In this document: in pieces, positions 7,807-13,528 of the stretch
Position numbering within the stretch: position 1 is the stretch's first letter
Layout: each line of letters begins with the position of its first letter
Origin: CAZSNT01 sp964607765
Lineage (GTDB): Bacteria > Verrucomicrobiota > Lentisphaeria > Oligosphaerales > JABHEG01
Assembly (NCBI GenBank): GCA_964607765.1
Contig: CAZSNT010000210.1
Location: forward strand, 1 to 15,737
Length of the DNA stretch: 15,737 bases
Direction of reading: 5' to 3'
Notes under the pieces: model-generated
The model's input: only the letters and a program-made list of their open reading frames with translations
Told to the model about the DNA's origin: nothing
Database searches by the model: none
Made by a program: the position numbers and the translations under genes

Positions 7807-7845
7807 GAGAGGAAAAAGAGGGTGTTGATAGTTTGATAAGGAGAT

Positions 7846-7874
7846 ATAATAGCGTCGGCCAAAAGCGCCGTCAA
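7846..7874 (-). promoter_or_regulatory. Sigma70-type promoter of the iclR operon
   Basis: On the minus strand, TTGACG (7874-7869) and TATTAT (7851-7846) are separated by exactly 17 bp. Each hexamer matches the consensus at 5 of 6 positions. The predicted start near 7838-7840 gives a leader of about 32 nt before ATG 7806. The left arm of an 11-bp inverted repeat lies in the spacer, so a repressor bound there would block this promoter. Confidence 0.6.
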
Positions 7875-7940
7875 GAAGTTGTACAATACGACCGGGCGGG
7901 TAGGTTCGTCGCAGCATCTTCGATCAGCCTTGGCCGACGC
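7852..7940. promoter_or_regulatory. 11-bp inverted repeat pair, candidate operators
   Basis: GCGTCGGCCAA at 7852-7862 and its exact reverse complement TTGGCCGACGC at 7930-7940, 67 bp apart, in the iclR-GH36 intergenic region. The left arm fills most of the iclR promoter spacer. The right arm is 39 bp before the alpha-galactosidase ATG. They flank the two-box element at 7879-7923. They could be paired operators bridged by a regulator such as the adjacent IclR, or the two strands of an RNA stem in the alpha-galactosidase leader. Confidence 0.5.
7879..7923 (+). promoter_or_regulatory. Two-box control element, copy 1 (upstream of GH36)
   Basis: TTGTACAATACG (7879-7890), 7 variable bases, then GGGTAGGTTCGTCGCAGCAT (7898-7917) and a further partly matching stretch ending TCGA at 7923. 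The same two boxes, identical in sequence, occur at 10148-10193 upstream of the heparinase-like gene. The first box contains the 8-bp palindrome TTGTACAA. The element ends 56 bp before ATG 7980. It is probably a shared operator or promoter for the rightward genes; a good -35/-10 pair cannot be placed in it with confidence. Confidence 0.55.
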
Positions 7941-7979
7941 GAGGCGTGCTGCGTGATTGGTGACGTTGAGGAGCGACCG

Positions 7980-10091
7980 ATGCAGATCGAGTTCATCCCG
8001 GAACCGCAACTCTACGTGCTGAACACAGCAAACAGCACGTACGCCATGGCCGTCAACGGCCACGGCGCCCTGGGCCACGTCTACTGGGGCAGGCGCGTGG
8101 CGCGTGGCGCGGACCTGCCTGGCGCCCTGTCCGGCCTGGGCAGCGTGAGCCTGCAAGAATACCCCGGCTGGGGCGAGTATTTCTTCGATGAACCCGCCCT
8201 GAAGGTGACCTTCGACGACGGTGTGCGCGACGTCAGGCTGCGGCACGCGAGCCATGAGATCAAGGGCGGCGATGGCGAATGCGAACTCCGCATCCAGCTC
8301 CGGGACAGCTTCTACCCTTTGAGTGTCGTTCTCGTCTACCGTGTGTACGCCGACTGCGACGTCATCGACCGGCACGCCGTGGTCACAAACGAGGGCCCGA
8401 CCGCTCTCACGATCGAGAGCATCCAGTCGGCCAACTGGGTGCTGCCGCAGGACACCGGCTACCGGTTGAGCTACCAGACCGGGCGCTGGGGCAAGGAATA
8501 CCGGCCCCAGGAATGGGCGATGGGGCAGGGGCGAGCCGTGCTGGAGACACGGCGTGGTACGTCCGGGCCCGACTTCACTCCCTTCTTCTGGCTCGACGCC
8601 AATGGCGAGGCACGGGAGGAGCACGGCGACATCTGGTTCGGCGCGCTGCATTGGAGCGGGAACTGGAAGATCGTGGTCGAGAACAACCGTGAGAACCGGA
8701 CCCGGGTCACGGGCGGCATCAATGACTTTGACTTCGATTACGTGCTTCGACCTGAAGAGGCATTCACGACGCCCGTCTTCTCGGGCGCGTTCACCACGGG
8801 CGGGTTCGGTGCTGCGAGCCGCGTCTGGCACGACTACCAACGGACGCACGTGATGCGCGAGGCCAAGGCTGATGCTCTCATGCCGCTGATCTACAACTCA
8901 TGGGGCACGTTCCAGTTCGACATCGATGAGCAGCGCATGGTCGAACTCGCGGAGCTCGCGGCCGGCGTCGGCGTGGAGCTGTTCGTCATCGACGACGGCT
9001 GGTTCGGCAACCGCGTCAATGACAGGTGCAGTCTGGGCGACTGGTATCCGAGCCCCGACCGGTTCCCGAACGGGCTCGATCCTCTCATCCGGAAGGTCAA
9101 CGATCTGGGCATGGATTTCGGGATCTGGCTGGAACCGGAGATGGTCAATCCGGACAGCGACCTTTATCGGGCGCATCCGGACTGGGTGTTCCGGTTCGAG
9201 AACCGCGAGTGCTCGCAGTACCGGCATCAGTTGGTGCTCAATCTGGCGCGGGACGACGTGAAGGAGTTCGTGCACCAGACCATGCACGACCTGCTCAGCA
9301 ACCACAACATCAAGTACTTCAAGCTGGACAACAATCGCTACATATCCGAGCCCGGCTGGTCGTGTGCGGACCTCGCAGACCAGAAATCGGTCTGGGTTCG
9401 GTATTACCGGAACTTCTACGATATCTTCGAGCGTCTGACGCAGGAGTTCCCCGAGGTGCTGTTCGAGAACTGCGCCTCGGGCAGCGGGCGTGTGGACTTT
9501 GCCATGCATCGCACCTTCGATCGCATCAATCGCAGCGACAACCAGGACCCGCTGGACATGCTCTTTCTGCACGAGGGCTTCACCCAGGTCAACCTGCCGA
9601 AGCTGGCCGGCGGCGCCTGCCACATCAGTACGAGCATGGCTCACATCAACGGTCGGCTCGCGCCAATGCGGTACCAGGCCCATATCGGGATGCTCGGCTC
9701 CCTGGCCATCGGACACAACCTGTTCGAGTGTACGCCGGAGCAGTTGGAGGAGATGCGAGGCTACACGCGGCTCTACAAAGAGATCCGGCACATCACGCAT
9801 CGTGGGGACTTCTTCCGGTTGCTTTCTCCACGCACGCACCGCCGTGCCGTTTACGAGTATGTGAGCAAAGACAAGAGCGAAGCGGTTCTGTTCGTGCTCG
9901 GCAAGTCCATGCAGTTCCGGGACGTGCTGCCGAACATCCGGCTTCGCGGGCTGCAACTGGATACGGTCTACGACGTGGAAGGGCACCAGCCCATGTCCGG
10001 TGCCGGGCTCATGAATATCGGCATCCCTGTGCCGCTGCGCGGCGATTTTGACAGCAAGGTCATCCGGATCCGGGCGATGGGCGCTGAGTGA
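7980..10091 (+). CDS. GH36 alpha-galactosidase
   Basis: A 703-aa family GH36 (melibiase-type) enzyme hydrolysing terminal alpha-1,6-linked galactose, for example from galacto-oligosaccharides or galactomannan side chains. It has an N-terminal beta-sandwich (1-285), a TIM barrel (about 300-610) with FVIDDGWFGNR (335-345) and WLEPEMVNPDSDLYRAHPDW (383-402), and a C-terminal beta domain. The nucleophile is Asp450 in YFKLDNNR, where many relatives have KWDMNR. The acid/base is Asp520 in NRSDNQD. The ENCASGSGRVDF loop (495-507) is also typical. There is no signal peptide, so it acts in the cytoplasm on imported oligosaccharides. ATG 7980 is preceded by GAGGAG with 6-nt spacing; a longer frame back to a TTG at 7833 would run through the control region and is rejected. 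It is first in the rightward block, behind the two-box element and divergent from iclR. Length is normal for the family and the reading frame is intact. Confidence 0.95.
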   Translation: MQIEFIPEPQLYVLNTANSTYAMAVNGHGALGHVYWGRRVARGADLPGALSGLGSVSLQEYPGWGEYFFDEPALKVTFDDGVRDVRLRHASHEIKGGDGECELRIQLRDSFYPLSVVLVYRVYADCDVIDRHAVVTNEGPTALTIESIQSANWVLPQDTGYRLSYQTGRWGKEYRPQEWAMGQGRAVLETRRGTSGPDFTPFFWLDANGEAREEHGDIWFGALHWSGNWKIVVENNRENRTRVTGGINDFDFDYVLRPEEAFTTPVFSGAFTTGGFGAASRVWHDYQRTHVMREAKADALMPLIYNSWGTFQFDIDEQRMVELAELAAGVGVELFVIDDGWFGNRVNDRCSLGDWYPSPDRFPNGLDPLIRKVNDLGMDFGIWLEPEMVNPDSDLYRAHPDWVFRFENRECSQYRHQLVLNLARDDVKEFVHQTMHDLLSNHNIKYFKLDNNRYISEPGWSCADLADQKSVWVRYYRNFYDIFERLTQEFPEVLFENCASGSGRVDFAMHRTFDRINRSDNQDPLDMLFLHEGFTQVNLPKLAGGACHISTSMAHINGRLAPMRYQAHIGMLGSLAIGHNLFECTPEQLEEMRGYTRLYKEIRHITHRGDFFRLLSPRTHRRAVYEYVSKDKSEAVLFVLGKSMQFRDVLPNIRLRGLQLDTVYDVEGHQPMSGAGLMNIGIPVPLRGDFDSKVIRIRAMGAE

Positions 10092-10147
10092 TCGGTCGGA
10101 TCTTGGGGGCAAGGAGAGAACTGTCAAGACGGTGGGGCAGGAGCAGA

Positions 10148-10193
10148 TTGTACAATACGCCTGAGATGGGTAGGTTCGTCGCAGCATTCTCGA
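10148..10193 (+). promoter_or_regulatory. Two-box control element, copy 2 (upstream of heparinase-like gene)
   Basis: TTGTACAATACG (10148-10159), 8 variable bases, then GGGTAGGTTCGTCGCAGCAT (10168-10187), ending TCTCGA at 10193. Both boxes are identical to copy 1 at 7879-7923 while the spacer differs in sequence and by one base. Here the palindrome extends to ATTGTACAAT (10147-10156). It lies 110 bp before ATG 10303, with a decamer array between. Together with the absence of a tight junction after the GH36 gene, this suggests the heparinase-like gene has its own promoter. Confidence 0.55.
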
Positions 10194-10210
10194 CTGGTGA
10201 ACACGGTTGC

Positions 10211-10250
10211 CGTCGATTGCGGTCGAACGCAGTCGATTGCAGTCGATACG
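10211..10250. repeat. Four-unit decamer array, core GTCGATTGC
   Basis: Four consecutive 10-bp units, CGTCGATTGC, GGTCGAACGC, AGTCGATTGC and AGTCGATACG, preceded by a degenerate ACACGGTTGC. The TCGA step recurs at exactly 10 bp, matching the array at 6114-6161. The array sits between the two-box element and ATG 10303. The rest of 10092-10302 shows no gene and no clear terminator after the GH36 stop. Confidence 0.7.
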
Positions 10251-10302
10251 TGGGGCATCCGACTGACGCGGGATCTGCAGGAACGAGGCCAGAGACGACA
10301 CG

Positions 10303-12234
10303 ATGAGACAATTCTGCCATCCATTTCTGAGCTGTTTCGCCGGTGTCCCCGCTGTCTTCTTGCTGGCGTCATGCGTACGAACATCCCTCCGCCCTGACCA
10401 CGGGCCCGAGGCCATGCTGCAGCTCGAGCCGTGGCCCGGGCCGCTGCGGTTCGTGCCCTGCGATTGGGATGCGGTCCTCGCCTTCGCCCGCAGCGATCCG
10501 GCCGCGCGCCGCGTCCTGGGCAGCGTGCTGGCCACGGGGCGTTCATTGCCGAAGAAGCCGATTACGCGGCGCGTCTATCGGCTCGACGACATCCCGGAGA
10601 AGGACCGCGACAAGCGGGGCAACACCCGCGACGAGAACGCCGAGCCATTCTGCCTGGCCAAGCATGACCTGCTCGAGACCACGCGCGTGCAGAACCGGTT
10701 GCCGTATCTCGCGCTGACCGTACGCGCGACCAGCGATCCGAGCTGCTTGGACTGCCTGGTCGAGCAGCTGCGGGAGATGACGACGTGGCACCCCATGCAG
10801 CGTCCGGGCTGGTCTCTGCGCGAGCTCGGCAAGACGATGCCCCCAAGCGGCGACGGCAACTGGCTCGCGACCGGGCACGGCATGTGGTGCATCGTCGAGA
10901 CGCTTGCCATGGTCGGCGACCACCTGCCGCCCGAGCTTGTAGCGGATCTGAAGGAGCTGGTCCGGAAGGAAATGGACGGCATTCTGGACGACTGGCAGAC
11001 CAAGCGCCCGTGGTTCATGAAGGGCGAAGGCAGCCCCGAATCGAACCAGTGGGCCGCGCCGTTCTCGGCGCTGGTCTACGGCGCGCTCTGTCTCGAGGAC
11101 GAGCAGTACCGCGACGCCTACGAACTCGGTGTCCGGAGCCTGGTGCGCACGGCTCAGGCCATGGGGGTGGACGGCAGTTGTCCGGAAGGCCCGGAGTATG
11201 CCGGCCGGACCACGGAAGCGCTGTTCCGTGCGGCTTGGGCCGCGGCCCGGGCGGGGGATCGACGCCTCGCCGAGCAGCCGTTCGTCGCTCGATTCAACGA
11301 CTGGTATCTGCACATGTTCATGCCTGGTGGATACATGGTGAACGCCTACGACAGCCGCCGCTACAAGAGCGGCAGCTCGGCGCCACTGCCGTTCGTCCTC
11401 GCCTCGCTGCTGGCGACCGATGCCGAGTCGGCCTGGGTCGCGGGACACCTGTTCGAGCATTGGCCGAAGAACGCCCTCGGGCTGGCGTTTGCGCATCACA
11501 TGAGTTCGGGAGGCGCCAGCCCGACCGCGCCCGTGCCCTACGGCTTCTTCCCCGCCGGCCAAACACTCACCTGGCGCTCCGGCTGGGACCAGGACACGGC
11601 CATGGGCCTGTGGGTGCGCGGCGCCTCCAAGTCCGATGGACACGCGCACCGCGACACCGGGCATCTCTCACTCTACAACGGTCCGGACCTGATCCTCATC
11701 GACTGCGCGCGCGGCCGTTACGACAGCCCGTTGACCGTGCCCGGCGGCGCCCGCGAGGCGGGCGGGCACAATGTGCTGCAAGTGGATGCCCTGCCGCTGA
11801 AGGCCCATTGCGAAGCCCCCATTGCGGTGTCGCGCCTGGAGCGGGACGGTGGCGACATCACGGTCGATGCGACGGCCGCCTATGAGAATCTGCGCTCCTG
11901 GAAGCGCCGTATTGTCTGGAGCTCCGACGGACAGGTTGACGTGCATGACGCCGTGGCCTTCGACGGCGCGCCGCGGCCGCAGAGGACCGAGTGCTTCCGC
12001 TATCATCTGGGGTCGGAAACGCCCGTGTCCATCTCGGGCGCGGCGACCGAGTGGGCGGCAACCTGGGACAGCGTATTGGTCTCATTCAGCTGCGATGTGC
12101 CGATCATCGTGGAGCAGACACAGATGCCGGACTTTGCCGGGCCCAAAGAACACGCGTGTCTGCGGATCTACTCGGCGGGCCCTTTGCAGGGGATGCTGCT
12201 GCAGACCCGGTTCGCGCTGCCGCACAAGCGATGA
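10303..12234 (+). CDS. Heparinase II/III-like lipoprotein (candidate polysaccharide lyase)
   Basis: A 643-aa protein. The N-terminus is a lipoprotein signal with lipobox L21-A22-S23-C24, predicting attachment to a membrane from Cys24. Residues 120-400 look like an (alpha/alpha) toroid with family-like motifs ESNQWAAPFSALVYGALCL (246-264) and DGSCPEGPEYA (290-300). The C-terminal beta-sheet part has SDGHAHRDTGHLSLY (444-458), where His447, His449 and Asp451 resemble the metal-binding and substrate region of heparinase II, followed by LILIDCARGRYDS and GGHNVLQVD (487-495). These fit the heparinase II/III-like superfamily, whose lyases cleave uronate-containing glycans by beta-elimination. Whether this one is an active lyase, and on what, is not determinable here. 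The ribosome-binding site before ATG 10303 is weak, and a downstream ATG (Met38) is possible but would lose the lipoprotein signal. The WbsX-like gene follows after 33 nt. Confidence 0.85.
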   Translation: MRQFCHPFLSCFAGVPAVFLLASCVRTSLRPDHGPEAMLQLEPWPGPLRFVPCDWDAVLAFARSDPAARRVLGSVLATGRSLPKKPITRRVYRLDDIPEKDRDKRGNTRDENAEPFCLAKHDLLETTRVQNRLPYLALTVRATSDPSCLDCLVEQLREMTTWHPMQRPGWSLRELGKTMPPSGDGNWLATGHGMWCIVETLAMVGDHLPPELVADLKELVRKEMDGILDDWQTKRPWFMKGEGSPESNQWAAPFSALVYGALCLEDEQYRDAYELGVRSLVRTAQAMGVDGSCPEGPEYAGRTTEALFRAAWAAARAGDRRLAEQPFVARFNDWYLHMFMPGGYMVNAYDSRRYKSGSSAPLPFVLASLLATDAESAWVAGHLFEHWPKNALGLAFAHHMSSGGASPTAPVPYGFFPAGQTLTWRSGWDQDTAMGLWVRGASKSDGHAHRDTGHLSLYNGPDLILIDCARGRYDSPLTVPGGAREAGGHNVLQVDALPLKAHCEAPIAVSRLERDGGDITVDATAAYENLRSWKRRIVWSSDGQVDVHDAVAFDGAPRPQRTECFRYHLGSETPVSISGAATEWAATWDSVLVSFSCDVPIIVEQTQMPDFAGPKEHACLRIYSAGPLQGMLLQTRFALPHKR

Positions 12235-12267
12235 GCGAGATCCGATGAGGACGAGGAGACACAAGCG

Positions 12268-13404
12268 ATGTCAGACGAGACACAGTCAGCGCGCCCGGAT
12301 GTGGTCGCCATCTACTACCCGCACTGGCACAACTATGACCACGGCAGCGCCTGGAAAGGGGAGGGGTGGACCGAATGGGACGGGCTCAAAGCGGCCGTGC
12401 CGCGGTTTCCGGGGCACAGGCAGCCGCTGAAGCCTGTCTGGGGCTGCTTCGATGAGAGCGATCCCGCCTGGGTTGAGAAGGAGATCGATCTCGCGGCGGA
12501 TCACGGCATCGATGTGTTCATGTACGACTGGTATTGGTACAGCGGCGTGCGGAACATGCAGGAAGCGCTGGAACAGGGCTTCCTGAAGGCACGCAACCGT
12601 GACCGGATGAAGTTCTGCCTGATGTGGGCCAACCACGATCGCGTCGACCAGTTCTGTCCTGAGTTCGGCCAACCGCGGACCACCTGGCTCGGCTCGCACC
12701 ACTCCGAGAAGGACCTGCGTCGGGTCGTCGACCACTGCATCGAGCACTACTTTCGCGAACCGAATTACTGGCAGGTGGACGGCGGTCTGTTCTTCAGTAT
12801 TTACCAACCCACGCGCTTCATCGAAGAGATGGGCGGCCCTGCCAAGACACGCGCGCTGTTCGACAAGGTCGATGCCGTGTTGGCTGACACCGGCCTGCCC
12901 CCGATGCACTGGGGCGGCATGGCCTCGCGCCCGGCGGACGTTCCCGTGCTCAAGGACGCGGGTTTCCGCAGCACGGGCCGGTACAACATCAACGCTGCGA
13001 CCTATCCCCGTGAGCCGGAATTCGAACCCTACGCGGACATCATGCAGGCTCACCGGGAGCATTGGGAACGCATGGCGGCGACGGACCTCCCCAGCATGCC
13101 GGTCGTGACCATGGGCTGGGACCCGACGCCCCGCTGCCGGCCTGACGTGCCGTGGCCGTTCGCCAAACAGGAGTACCCGTACGTCTCGGTCATCACAGGC
13201 AACACGCCGGAACGCTTCGAGCAGTTGCTGCGCGAGGCGGCTGAGTTCGCCGGCGCCGACCTGTCCGCGACGCCTGCAGTGACGATCTACTGCTGGAACG
13301 AGTGGACCGAAGGCGGCTACCTGCTGCCCGAGGAATCCACCGGCACAGCCTATCTCGAGGCCGTGCGGCGTGCCTTCCCGCCGGAGACCGACGATGCGGG
13401 ATGA
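12268..13404 (+). CDS. WbsX / GH99-like TIM-barrel protein
   Basis: A 378-aa protein of the WbsX (PF14307) / GH99-like group. It opens with the characteristic strand VVAIYYPHWHNYD (12-24) and GWTEWDGL (33-40, Glu36). Then come FMYDWYWYSG (84-93), MKFCLMWANHDR (114-125) and the C-terminal signature CWNEWTEGGYLLPE (342-355, with Glu345 and Glu348). GH99 members are endo-acting alpha-mannosidases, while WbsX proteins were first annotated from polysaccharide biosynthesis loci. In a catabolic neighbourhood a hydrolytic role is more likely (inference). No signal peptide is seen, so it is predicted cytoplasmic. ATG 12268 has GAGGAGA 8 nt upstream and lies 33 nt after the lipoprotein gene, so the two are probably co-transcribed. 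Confidence 0.85.
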   Translation: MSDETQSARPDVVAIYYPHWHNYDHGSAWKGEGWTEWDGLKAAVPRFPGHRQPLKPVWGCFDESDPAWVEKEIDLAADHGIDVFMYDWYWYSGVRNMQEALEQGFLKARNRDRMKFCLMWANHDRVDQFCPEFGQPRTTWLGSHHSEKDLRRVVDHCIEHYFREPNYWQVDGGLFFSIYQPTRFIEEMGGPAKTRALFDKVDAVLADTGLPPMHWGGMASRPADVPVLKDAGFRSTGRYNINAATYPREPEFEPYADIMQAHREHWERMAATDLPSMPVVTMGWDPTPRCRPDVPWPFAKQEYPYVSVITGNTPERFEQLLREAAEFAGADLSATPAVTIYCWNEWTEGGYLLPEESTGTAYLEAVRRAFPPETDDAG

Positions 13405-13492
13405 GTGTGTGGCCGGGGGGGGGGCGTCGAAGAGGCGCTTCCAGGGCGTGTGACCGACCTCGGCGGCTTGTGAGACGTCTGACGCCTACAAA

Positions 13493-13508
13493 GGCACTGC
13501 CCCGTGCC
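13493..13508 (+). other. Small hairpin abutting the ribosome-binding site of the LVIVD gene
   Basis: GGCAC, a 6-nt loop, then GTGCC, ending exactly before AAAGGAG (13509-13515). In the mRNA this 5-bp stem stands next to the ribosome-binding site and could modulate it. The rest of the 124-nt spacer (13405-13528) holds a run of 10 G (13415-13424) and the palindrome AGACGTCT (13473-13480). There is no convincing promoter or terminator in it. Confidence 0.3.
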
Positions 13509-13528
13509 AAAGGAGTTGACTGCTGACG

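Noticed and set aside
7825..7850. Plus-strand TTGATA ... TATAAT as a GH36 promoter
   Set aside because: The spacing is only 14 bp. The same A/T-rich patch is better explained as the minus-strand -10 of iclR with a 17-bp spacer.
7807..7917. N-terminal extension of IclR from an ATG at 7917
   Set aside because: That ATG is part of the repeated 20-bp box, and the predicted iclR promoter lies downstream of it. The standard IclR N-terminus begins at 7806.
7833..7979. N-terminal extension of GH36 from a TTG at 7833
   Set aside because: It would translate the divergent control region and two-box element. ATG 7980 has a strong GAGGAG site and gives the normal GH36 N-terminus.
8898..10535. A 545-codon minus-strand open frame across GH36 and the following intergenic region
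   Set aside because: It is antisense to an unambiguous GH36 gene, runs through the repeats, and shows no family motif.
10543..11664. Long open frame antisense to the heparinase-like gene, and a second plus-strand frame at 10785-11885
   Set aside because: Both are out-of-frame shadows of the 643-aa gene, rich in Arg, Ala and Gly, without motifs.
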